The notes beneath the pieces were generated by a model, which did no database searches, was not told where the DNA came from, and was given only the letters and a program-made list of their open reading frames with translations. A DNA stretch of 64,000 nt. It comes from JANMZO01 sp963763135. Lineage in GTDB: Bacteria; Actinomycetota; Acidimicrobiia; Acidimicrobiales; JANYDT01. A program made the translations under genes and the position numbers. The stretch is taken from assembly GCA_963763135.1 (NCBI GenBank), contig CAVXNJ010000009.1, positions 496,001 to 560,000 on the forward strand, written 5' to 3'. This document shows positions 1 through 7,106 of this stretch, piece after piece (position 1 is the stretch's first letter; each line of letters begins with the position of its first letter).

Positions 1-180
1 AAAGTACTCCCCGACGAATGGGTGCAGACCGTGTCAATCGGTATCGCGATCTGTCAGAACCCGGCTGTCGATCCCGTCGAGCTGGTCAGGGTGGCCGATG
101 CCGCCATGTACGAAGCGAAGATGTCGGGCCGCAACCGTTTCGTGGTCGGATCACCCAAAGTCCGCTCCGGTCGCCCGTAA
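1..180 (+). CDS. GGDEF-domain protein, C-terminal fragment
   Basis: The first frame is open from base 1 and ends with TAA at 178-180, so only the last 59 residues lie in the window. They read as the end of a diguanylate cyclase (GGDEF) domain: a VSIGIA strand followed by the helix ADAAMYEAKMSGRNRF, the usual C-terminal signature of the fold. The GGDEF signature itself lies upstream, outside the window, so I cannot say whether the enzyme is active. If active it would make c-di-GMP from two GTP. It converges on the chemotaxis block, and a strong inverted repeat separates the two. Confidence 0.85.
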   Translation, partial: KVLPDEWVQTVSIGIAICQNPAVDPVELVRVADAAMYEAKMSGRNRFVVGSPKVRSGRP

Positions 181-312
181 CGCCTCGCGCACGTAAGGGC
201 CGGCGAACGTAACGCCGAGCGAACCTGGCGGGGTGTAGCGAATTGCTGACAGTTCGGCACCTTCACCCGTCCGAGACGGTGAATTGACCCGTCGAGAAGC
301 CGAAATGAACGA

Positions 313-340
313 AGGCCAGGTCACATTTGTGACCTGGCCT
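313..340. terminator. Perfect 13-bp hairpin between convergent genes
   Basis: AGGCCAGGTCACA at 313-325 pairs perfectly with TGTGACCTGGCCT at 328-340 across a two-base loop. It lies between the end of the GGDEF gene and the end of the minus-strand CheX/CheC-like gene, where a bidirectional terminator would be expected. There is no clear T-run, so the terminator role is inferred from position and stem strength. Confidence 0.7.
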
Positions 341-397
341 CCGTCTTGCCGGGAGCGTTCGCTCTGCCGTCGCGGGTCGTGCAGTTCTGTTGTTCCG

Positions 398-883
398 TCA
401 GGCCACCAGAATCGAAAATCGGCCGCTGCCGTAGCCCTCGATCTGCACCGCGAAGTCCCGACGAAACTCCGGAGCGAGGTACAGCCCCCGTACGTTGTCT
501 TCCAACGTGGTGGGAAGGAGGACGGTGTTGATCAGTCGCACGTGCGGGGTCTTCGCACTGTTGAGGAACCGGGCGAAGATGTTGACGATCTCACGAACGT
601 TCTCGACGAGGGTGTCCGTGAGTTCGTTCTTCTTGATCGACTCGTCGGCGACGTTTTGTGGAACCATCGAAAGGGCCGCGCCGGCGCGAGCACCGAGCGG
701 CCCGTCGATGATCGTCAGTGCCGCGAGGTCACCGTCGTCGGTTGCGTACACGCCGACCAGCCCGCATGCATCTTCCTCCATCTGCAGCTTTGATGTCTTG
801 TCGACCGCGACGCCACGGCCGAGGAGGTCGCCCAGCAGATCGCGGACGTCTTCTTGGATTGGTGCAGGATAATGAGCAGGCAC
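398..883 (-). CDS. CheX/CheC-like chemotaxis phosphatase homologue (divergent)
   Basis: A 161-residue soluble protein that I recognise only weakly. Residues around 100 contain REIVN, followed 22 residues later by proline, so it fits the E-x2-N-x22-P spacing of CheC/CheX phosphatase active sites. The acidic or serine position four residues before the Glu is Glu rather than Asp/Ser. It is the last gene of the che block, about 175 bp downstream of cheY, with no overlap, so it may have its own promoter. If the reading is right it would dephosphorylate CheY-P. A second, better matching CheX lies at 1418-1858. It could also be an inactive structural paralogue. Confidence 0.55.
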   Translation of the reverse strand: MPAHYPAPIQEDVRDLLGDLLGRGVAVDKTSKLQMEEDACGLVGVYATDDGDLAALTIIDGPLGARAGAALSMVPQNVADESIKKNELTDTLVENVREIVNIFARFLNSAKTPHVRLINTVLLPTTLEDNVRGLYLAPEFRRDFAVQIEGYGSGRFSILVA

Positions 884-1058
884 TCGCGTCGTCTCCTAGC
901 GTTCCGTGACAGAGAAAGGTCGCGGTAATTAGCGAGCCATGGTTTGGTCGTCGTAAGGACGCAGGAGGCACTGCCTGCTTTATCCAACCAGAACGACGAG
1001 GACGAAGCGAGGGCCGAAGCTGGCCGATAATTATGCAGCGGATCTCTGGCATGGGACG

Positions 1059-1421
1059 CTACGCCAGGGTCGCCGACAAGACTTCGTTGAAGGAGTCTGG
1101 CGTAAATGGCTTGGTGAGCAGGAAGTGCGCTCCGGCCGCAATGGCCTGCTCGCGCATTTCGGGAGTGTGTTCGGAAGTGACGAACCCGAACCGGACAGCG
1201 ATTCCCTCGGATTGGAGGGTCCGCAGCAATTCAATGCCGGTCATCTCCGGCATGTTCCAATCTGACAGCACCAGATCCGGAACGCCGGCTCGGATGATGT
1301 CGAGCGCGATCTGGCCGTTCTCGGCTTCTTCGATCGTGCTCTCGCCATGACCGCATTGCCGGAGGACCCGGCTGACGATCATGCGCATGGCGCGACTGTC
1401 ATCGACGATGAGAATCCTCAT
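1059..1421 (-). CDS. cheY: CheY-like single-domain response regulator
   Basis: A 120-residue stand-alone receiver domain. The acidic pair is in LIVDDSR near the N-terminus, the phospho-acceptor Asp is in LSDWNMPEMTG near residue 54, the switch Thr/Ser is in FGFVTSEH, and the conserved Lys is in LLTKPF. There is no output domain, so it should act by protein contact, typically at the flagellar switch once phosphorylated by CheA. Its ATG overlaps the TGA of the upstream cheX by 4 bp, which fixes the start and implies coupled translation. It is one of two cheY genes in the block. Which one drives the motor and which acts as a phosphate sink or adaptor cannot be told from sequence. Confidence 0.93.
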   Translation of the reverse strand: MRILIVDDSRAMRMIVSRVLRQCGHGESTIEEAENGQIALDIIRAGVPDLVLSDWNMPEMTGIELLRTLQSEGIAVRFGFVTSEHTPEMREQAIAAGAHFLLTKPFTPDSFNEVLSATLA

Positions 1422-1858
1422 AGCGCACCCCCGTCGGAGATGATGGCGACGCTGAGCGTTCCACCGGCGATTTCATAGGCGGCCTCGTCGGCACCAGAGG
1501 GCGTGTCGGTTAGCGGAACGATAAAGGGGAGCGCCAGGACGCATTCACCGTCGATGGCAGTTTTGGCGGCACCGCCGAGGACGTTCGTGAGCTCAAGGAG
1601 CGCGTCCGCTACGTCGGTCGGTGATACCTCGTCCGTTGAAAGGCCGAACATCTCCGCGGCGTAGCGATACGAGATCACATCGTCGGCGCGCACGACCACC
1701 GTCGCGGTCGCCGCACCGGTGATCTGGACGGCGGCCGAGATGTTGAACTGAGCATCGGTTGGACGGATCTCGTTGCACGGTCCGCCGAACAGTGCCTCGA
1801 CGGTTGCAGAAACGGCCTGGTGGAGCGCGGCCTCGCTACTGATCAGCGAAATGGTCAT
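1418..1858 (-). CDS. cheX: CheX-like chemotaxis phosphatase
   Basis: 146 residues from an ATG at 1858 that overlaps the cheR stop (ATGA). The open frame runs further upstream, but that part is the cheR tail in another frame. Residues about 85-115 carry the CheC/CheX active-site pattern D-x3-E-x2-N-x22-P: DALLELTN, then Pro 23 residues after the Asn. The rest looks like the alpha/beta CheX fold, with a NISAAVQITG strand. The expected role is removing phosphate from CheY-P to end the signal, taking the place of CheZ, which is not present here. The neighbours cheR, cheB and cheY are joined by 4-bp overlaps, so the set is probably made in fixed ratio. Confidence 0.8.
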   Translation of the reverse strand: MTISLISSEAALHQAVSATVEALFGGPCNEIRPTDAQFNISAAVQITGAATATVVVRADDVISYRYAAEMFGLSTDEVSPTDVADALLELTNVLGGAAKTAIDGECVLALPFIVPLTDTPSGADEAAYEIAGGTLSVAIISDGGAL

Positions 1859-2955
1859 GATGGACGCCTTTGGGTTGTGGGCAGGTTGGCTGCCGGTCGG
1901 GTGGTTTGGGGGGTGGTTCTGAAAGGTGATTGCACCGGGGGGATCGGTGCCGGGGTGTTCGGACGGGTGCCGGCGTTCGCCGGGACAGAGAACGCATTCG
2001 GACGGGCCGCGGTCGGAGCGTTGGGCGTCGAACTCTGCGCGTTGCTGAGAGCTGAGGCTTGCGTGCGATGCCCGGCAGCGGAATCCGAGCCGCCGGGGGC
2101 GACGTACGAAATTGACCGTCCGACGCTGTTGCGGATCCACGAGTTGTCGATGTTGAGGGTCGTCTCGCTCGAGCCGAGGAACAGTTGACCACCCGGGCGA
2201 AGAACATCGCGTCGAATGCGTTCAAGGATCGTGCGTTTGGTCTCAGCGTTGAAGTAGATCAGGACATTTCGGAGGAACACGATGTCGCACTTCGGCATGT
2301 TGGGCCAAGGCGCAATGAGGTTGAGCATGCGGGCGTCGATGGCTGAACGGAGTTCCCGGTTGGCCACCCATTCGTTGCCGTCCTGCTGGAAGAAGCGGAT
2401 CAGCTGCCGAGCGGGAAGCCCACGGTTCACCTCCAGTTGGGTGAAGCGGCCGGCTTTGGTGCGCTCGACCATGGCCGGTGAAATGTCGGTCGCAACGATT
2501 CGGAGGCGACCCCCTTGGAGCAGCTCGGGAAACTTGTCGGCCACCGAGATGGCGATGCTGTAAGGCTCCTGGCCGCTGGAAGACGCACCACACCAGATGG
2601 TGAGACCAGACGCCGCCCCGCGCTCGGCGAGGATGGCGGGAATGATCGAATCGGTGAGGGCCAGGAAGGGATGGCTGTCACGGAAGAACGATGTTTCGTT
2701 GGTGGTCATCGCCTCGATGACCAAACCCTCGAGGCGACCTCTCGGCGCCCTGCGAAGCTGACTCACGAGATCTGCGATCGATACGAGCTTTTCTCGACGA
2801 ACGACCGGATCGAGTCGGCTGGCCAACAGGTAGTGCTTTGACTCGTCGAGCACGATCGCTGAACGCTCGAGGACGAGGTTCCGCAGGAACATGACGTCAG
2901 CCACGTTCAGATCTTCAGACGCTTTGGGGGGCTGGATTCCAGAAAGAACGGTCAT
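1855..2955 (-). CDS. cheR: CheR chemoreceptor glutamate methyltransferase
   Basis: 366 residues. The N-terminal alpha domain (about 15-80) is followed by the SAM-dependent methyltransferase domain (about 85-275), with the CheR features TTNETSFFRD, WCGASSSGQEPYS (SAM-binding loop), IVATDIS and FLRNVLIYF. It methylates glutamates on chemoreceptors for adaptation, opposed by CheB. After residue 280 there is an 80-residue tail rich in Pro, Thr, Ala and Asn, which is not part of the usual CheR core and has no recognisable fold. The CheB gene next door carries a similar tail. The ATG overlaps the cheB TGA by 4 bp, fixing the start. Confidence 0.95.
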   Translation of the reverse strand: MTVLSGIQPPKASEDLNVADVMFLRNLVLERSAIVLDESKHYLLASRLDPVVRREKLVSIADLVSQLRRAPRGRLEGLVIEAMTTNETSFFRDSHPFLALTDSIIPAILAERGAASGLTIWCGASSSGQEPYSIAISVADKFPELLQGGRLRIVATDISPAMVERTKAGRFTQLEVNRGLPARQLIRFFQQDGNEWVANRELRSAIDARMLNLIAPWPNMPKCDIVFLRNVLIYFNAETKRTILERIRRDVLRPGGQLFLGSSETTLNIDNSWIRNSVGRSISYVAPGGSDSAAGHRTQASALSNAQSSTPNAPTAARPNAFSVPANAGTRPNTPAPIPPVQSPFRTTPQTTRPAANLPTTQRRPS

Positions 2956-4391
2956 CGCGTTGCTCCTTGAGATGATGCATGACTACCGTCAGAAGCTCGC
3001 GGTGGCACGATGGGCCTGGCTGGGGTCGCACGGGTGGGTGGGGTTCGGGGCACGGCGCTGTGTGCGTCGGGTCGAGGGTGAACGGCCGGGCTCGATGGGG
3101 TCCTCGCCGGAACGAGCCGGGGTGGCGCGATGGCGGCGGGACGCGACGAGAGGGGCCGGGGAATCGCTGAAGGTCGAGGCGTTGTGCTTATCGGCGTCGG
3201 CATGGGGGTCGGTCGGACCGGGGTCGAAATCGGCATCGGGCGTCGACCAAAACGGCGGTCGATTGCTGCGGCGATCTGGGTGAGCGGAAGGATCTCCGTA
3301 GCCAGTCCGGCCTCGGCCACGGCACCAGGCATGCCCCAAACGACGCTGCTCTCCTGGTCCTGCACGATGATCTCGCCACCGGCAGCAGCAATTCGTTCGG
3401 CGCCGACACGACCGTCGTATCCCATGCCGGTCATAACCACCCCGAAGGCCTTGGAACCGTACGCTTCGGCGATTGAACGGAACATGACATCGACAGCCGG
3501 ACGACAGGAGTTCTCCGGTGGCGCCTGGTTCGTTTCCAACATGAACCCGGCGGGAGAGCGCTTCACAACGAGGTGATAATCGCCCGGAGCCACGTAGACC
3601 GTTCCGGGCATGAGTTCCATTCCGGATTCGGCCTCGACGACGTGGATCGCGGATTTCTGGTCGAGGCGGTCGGCGAGCATCTTCGTGAAGATCGGCGGCA
3701 TGTGCTGCGTGAGCATCACCGGAACCGGAAAGTCAGCGGGTAGACCCGACAGCACGATTTCGAGAGCGTTGGGTCCACCGGTTGAACATCCGATGGCCAG
3801 AAGATCGAAGCGGCCAGGCCGCGATGGCCGCAGTGTGGCTCCATTGGATGGAGTGGATGGTGCAGCGGTCCGGATCGGACCGGTTCCTGCCGGGATCGGT
3901 GCGCGCGGCGCAGCCGGAGTGATGGTCAGCGTACGCGCCGGCCGGGCGGGAGCCACCGGGGCGCTGCGTCGGGGACACAGCGCCTTCACCCGCGGAATCA
4001 ATTCCCGGCGGAAGTGCTCGATTGCGCTTGTGGCTGACGTGTTCGTCGCGCTGGAGGGCTTGGTGACGTAGTCGCTCGCTCCTCGGGAAAGTGCGTCAAG
4101 GGTGGCCGACGCACCGCGTCCCGTAAGCGTGCTTACCATGATGACCGGGAGGCGGGGGTGGGTCTTTCGAAGTTCCGAGAGCATGGTGAGACCATCCATC
4201 TCCGGCATTTCGATGTCGAGGGTGACAAGGTCGGGTTCGACCTTGAGCAGTTCCTCGAGACCGAGCCGACCGTTTGCTGCGGTGCCAACGACGGTGATCT
4301 CCCTATCGGAGTTCAACGCATCGGTGACCACCTTGCGAACGGTGGAGGAGTCTTCGATGACCAGCACCCGTATAGGGGCTGGCGAGTTCAT
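2952..4391 (-). CDS. cheB: CheB receptor methylesterase/deamidase
   Basis: 479 residues. A receiver domain (1-125; VIEDSSTVR, phospho-Asp in TLDIEMPEMDG, Lys in YVTKP) is joined by a Pro/Ala linker (about 140-195) to the methylesterase domain (about 197-380). The catalytic triad is visible: Ser in GCSTGGP, His in LTQHMPP and Asp in MTGMGYDG. It removes methyl groups from receptors when phosphorylated by CheA. A further 90 or so residues of Pro/Thr/Arg-rich, low-complexity sequence follow the catalytic domain and resemble the tail on the neighbouring CheR, so the two may share a tethering or partner-binding feature. Its ATG overlaps the upstream cheY stop. Confidence 0.95.
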   Translation of the reverse strand: MNSPAPIRVLVIEDSSTVRKVVTDALNSDREITVVGTAANGRLGLEELLKVEPDLVTLDIEMPEMDGLTMLSELRKTHPRLPVIMVSTLTGRGASATLDALSRGASDYVTKPSSATNTSATSAIEHFRRELIPRVKALCPRRSAPVAPARPARTLTITPAAPRAPIPAGTGPIRTAAPSTPSNGATLRPSRPGRFDLLAIGCSTGGPNALEIVLSGLPADFPVPVMLTQHMPPIFTKMLADRLDQKSAIHVVEAESGMELMPGTVYVAPGDYHLVVKRSPAGFMLETNQAPPENSCRPAVDVMFRSIAEAYGSKAFGVVMTGMGYDGRVGAERIAAAGGEIIVQDQESSVVWGMPGAVAEAGLATEILPLTQIAAAIDRRFGRRPMPISTPVRPTPMPTPISTTPRPSAIPRPLSSRPAAIAPPRLVPARTPSSPAVHPRPDAHSAVPRTPPTRATPARPIVPPRASDGSHASSQGATR

Positions 4392-4783
4392 GCGTTTGCG
4401 CCCAGGTCCAGCGGAGTAGCAATCCCGAGCGACTCCAGTTTTCCGAGAAGCGTCTGACTGTCGAACGGTTTCATCACGTACTCATCGGCGCCGGCCATGA
4501 CGGCTCGGGCGATCTGCCGCTGATCGACTTCAGCGCTCACCATCATGATCGGAAGCATCGCCCACTTGCGTTCCTTACGGATCGCCTTGATCAGGGTGAA
4601 CCCGTCCATGACCGGCATGTTCCAGTCGACGAGCACGAGTTCAATCGTGTTGTCAGGGTGCATGACCTCGAGGGCATGCTCGCCATGCTCGGCCTCGACA
4701 ACGTCGTAACCAACGCTTTGAAGTATGCGGCGCAATGCGCTGCGGGTCGCTCGGGAGTCATCTACGACTAGTGCTCTTGGCAT
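4388..4783 (-). CDS. cheY: CheY-like single-domain response regulator
   Basis: 131-residue receiver with the acidic pair in LVVDDSR, phospho-Asp in LVDWNMPVMDG, Ser in MMVSAEVD and Lys in YVMKPF. There is no output domain. A ribosome binding site (AAGGAA) lies 7 bases before the ATG. The gene overlaps cheB by 4 bp and leads the cheY-cheB-cheR-cheX-cheY run, which may start from a promoter in the roughly 145 bp between it and the MCP gene. It is closer in its DWNMPVMDG motif to classic motor-binding CheY proteins than the copy at 1059-1421, but this is not decisive. Confidence 0.93.
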   Translation of the reverse strand: MPRALVVDDSRATRSALRRILQSVGYDVVEAEHGEHALEVMHPDNTIELVLVDWNMPVMDGFTLIKAIRKERKWAMLPIMMVSAEVDQRQIARAVMAGADEYVMKPFDSQTLLGKLESLGIATPLDLGANA

Positions 4784-4862
4784 TACGGGTTCCTTCGATT
4801 CTTGGGAAGACGGTGAAACAGCGGGGAAGTGAAGCGGGATAAGCAGTTGTCAGAAATCAATT

Positions 4863-4921
4863 GACGGCGGGAGGGCCGTCGAATGTCGTGGGCGCAGCGA
4901 AGCGGGGGCCGGCCCACGACA
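4863..4921 (-). terminator. Two stem-loops just after the MCP gene
   Basis: Seven bases beyond the MCP stop codon, TGTCGTGGGC (4884-4893) pairs perfectly with GCCCACGACA (4912-4921) over an 18-base loop. A second short stem, GACGGC with GCCGTC, lies at about 4864-4880. Placed at the end of the cheA-cheW-mcp run, these look like a transcription stop or attenuator before the cheY-led run. The function is inferred from position. Confidence 0.55.
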
Positions 4922-4928
4922 ATCAGGC

Positions 4929-6542
4929 TCAATACTTGAACTGGTCGACGGCGGCTTGCAGTTCGGTGGCCATGCGGGAGATGTCCTTGGCTGAACCGCT
5001 GCCGTTCCCTTCCGCCCCACCCGAGATGGCGATGGCGCCGTAGGCGGCTTCGGAGAGTTGGCGGGCCATTTCGGCCGTCGTCACGGTCTGTTCTTCGACC
5101 GCGCTGGCGATGGTGATCTGGCTTTCGTTGATGGTCTGGATCACGTCGGTGATCTGTTCGATTGCACCACGGGCGTGACCGCTCTTGGTCTGGATCTGCT
5201 CGACCATGGCCCGAATGGACTGGGTCGCGGCACTCGTGTTCTGCGCGAGTTCCTTCACTTCGTTGGCGACCACGGCGAATCCTCGGCCGGCTTCACCGGC
5301 GCGGGCTGCCTCGATGGTGGCGTTGAGGGCGAGGAGGTTGGTCTGCTCAGCGATCGAGGTGATCATTTCGACGACGTTGCCGATCTCAGCGGAAGCGACG
5401 TCGAGTTCGGTGACCATCTGCGATGATTCCGAAGCGAGGCGGACAGCTTCGTCGGCTACCCGGGAGGCTTCCTGGGCGTTGCGGGCGATTTCCTGGATGC
5501 TGGCGGTCATTTCTTCGGTGCCGGCGGCGGCGGTCTGAACGTTCGCCGCGACCTGGCTGGCACTTGCGGCGAGGGCGTTCGACGAAGTCGCGAGGTCGAC
5601 TGCAGATCCACCGATCGTCCTGACAACGCCCTGGGTTCGCTCAAGCGAGGTGTTGAGTGAGTTCGACATGCGACCGAGTTCGTCGTCACCTTCTGAGGCG
5701 CTTCGAACTCGAAGATCGCCATCGGCCATGGCCTGCAGAACACCTTCGACTTCCTGGACCGGCCGGGCGACCATTCGAGCGATCGCCACGCCGAGCCCCA
5801 TAGCCAGCAGGACCCCGAGGACGAGGAAGACTCCGGTCAGTCGCTCGCCGCTGTCCGCTGTGTGAGTGATCGCTTTACCGAGGCGCTCATTGTCTGCGTC
5901 GTTGGATCGCTCTGCGGCGTCAAACTCAAGGTCGGCTTTTGAAGAGATTTCCAAGATCCGGGTCAACGCTGAGCTTGCGGCGACAGTGTCGTTGCGCTTC
6001 AGGGCCGGGATAAATTCGGTGTCGCGAATCTCGCTCGACTGGTCGTAGAGCCTCTTCATGTTTTTGACACCGTCAACGACGGCGGTCGGCAGGACATAGT
6101 CGCTCGTGACCCGTTTGAAGTGCACCGTGTCTGCCTCATTGATCATTTCCCGCATCGTTGCGAACGCATCGTTGCGACCGGCAGCATCTGAAGCTTGCAG
6201 GGCCTTGACCAACGCGGCATCGGCGAGCAGGTGATGCTTCTGGAACTGCCCAAGATCGGCCGTGGCCTGCAGCCCATCCTTGTAAAGGGAATGGGCCTCG
6301 TCGCTCAAGGTCATCTGTGACTTGATTCCTATACCGCCGACCGCGACCATGATCAGCGCCACCGACCCGAAACCGCCGAGCAGCTTCTTCATGACCGACA
6401 CGTTGGCGAACCGCCGATGGCCGCTGCCTCCGGATCCGCCAGCTCGCGCGGCCGGTGACACGGCGCGGCTCGACCGCCCGGCGAGCTTGGGGGCACGGGA
6501 CGGGGCGGCGTACCGTACGTGGGTGTCTTCGACGATGGTCAC
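4929..6542 (-). CDS. Methyl-accepting chemotaxis protein (4-helix-bundle sensor)
   Basis: 537 residues from a GTG at 6542, chosen because AGGAG lies 6 bases upstream. The open frame extends further, but without a good site. A cytoplasmic basic N-terminus (1-50) precedes TM1 (about 54-73), an extracellular helical region (about 75-230) resembling the 4HB_MCP ligand-binding domain, TM2 (about 235-256), HAMP (about 257-305) and a signalling domain. The hairpin tip contains EQTNLLALNATIEAARAG, matching the conserved CheA/CheW contact region. It ends in QFKY, with no CheR/CheB-docking pentapeptide. It is the only receptor inside the che block and lies directly after cheW, so it is probably the main partner of this CheA/CheW pair. 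The ligand is unknown. Confidence 0.93.
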   Translation of the reverse strand: MTIVEDTHVRYAAPSRAPKLAGRSSRAVSPAARAGGSGGSGHRRFANVSVMKKLLGGFGSVALIMVAVGGIGIKSQMTLSDEAHSLYKDGLQATADLGQFQKHHLLADAALVKALQASDAAGRNDAFATMREMINEADTVHFKRVTSDYVLPTAVVDGVKNMKRLYDQSSEIRDTEFIPALKRNDTVAASSALTRILEISSKADLEFDAAERSNDADNERLGKAITHTADSGERLTGVFLVLGVLLAMGLGVAIARMVARPVQEVEGVLQAMADGDLRVRSASEGDDELGRMSNSLNTSLERTQGVVRTIGGSAVDLATSSNALAASASQVAANVQTAAAGTEEMTASIQEIARNAQEASRVADEAVRLASESSQMVTELDVASAEIGNVVEMITSIAEQTNLLALNATIEAARAGEAGRGFAVVANEVKELAQNTSAATQSIRAMVEQIQTKSGHARGAIEQITDVIQTINESQITIASAVEEQTVTTAEMARQLSEAAYGAIAISGGAEGNGSGSAKDISRMATELQAAVDQFKY

Positions 6543-6666
6543 GGAATTCTCCTGGGAGGGGTTGTTGTAGATCGAGTGGTTCGGGTTACGCGGCGGGGGT
6601 GAAGAAGTGGTGCAGTTGCAAAAGTAAGAACGACGGAAGCGGTGGAACAGGTGAGTGCGTCGCGGG

Positions 6667-7104
6667 TTATGCGAGCGCGGGGTCCCCGACCTCAATGGCG
6701 AGACTCACGTCGAGAACGTGCAGGAGGCGGTGGGGCAACTTGAACGTGCCCGGAATCAGCGTGGCGGCGACACCAACGAGCGTTTCCGGCGACCGTTCGT
6801 ATTGCGAGTGGTCCACTTCGACCACCTCGCCGATCTTGTCGACCAGAAGGCTCACGGCACCGTCGGCATTTTGAATGACGACGCTCATGAGCTCCGAATG
6901 TTCCTGGCGCTCAGGAAGTTGGAGACGAACCCGCAGGTCGATCGCGGTGATGATCTGGCCACGGAGGTTGATCAGGCCGTGAACCGACCGATCGACCAGC
7001 GGAACCCGGGTCACATCCTGGTAGCGAAGGATCTCCTGGACCCGATCGACCGGAACGCCGACGAGCAGCGAGTCAACTTCGAATGTGCAAAAGCGTGCGT
7101 CCAT
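6667..7104 (-). CDS. cheW: CheW receptor-kinase coupling protein
   Basis: 145 residues forming a single CheW domain: FCTFEVDSLLVGVPVDRVQEI at the N-terminus, then HGLINLRGQIITAIDLR and a second half with LLVDKIGEVVEV. CheW bridges the receptor tip and CheA in the array. It begins two bases after the cheA stop, so the two are almost certainly co-translated. It is slightly shorter than typical CheW but keeps the two beta-barrel halves. The next gene downstream is the MCP. Confidence 0.93.
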   Translation of the reverse strand: MDARFCTFEVDSLLVGVPVDRVQEILRYQDVTRVPLVDRSVHGLINLRGQIITAIDLRVRLQLPERQEHSELMSVVIQNADGAVSLLVDKIGEVVEVDHSQYERSPETLVGVAATLIPGTFKLPHRLLHVLDVSLAIEVGDPALA

Positions 7105-7106
7105 AG

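Noticed and set aside
1022..1030. GCCGATAA, the -10 element of sigma-28 promoters, on the plus strand
   Set aside because: There is no TAAA about 15 bp upstream, and no plus-strand gene follows it: it faces away from the che genes.
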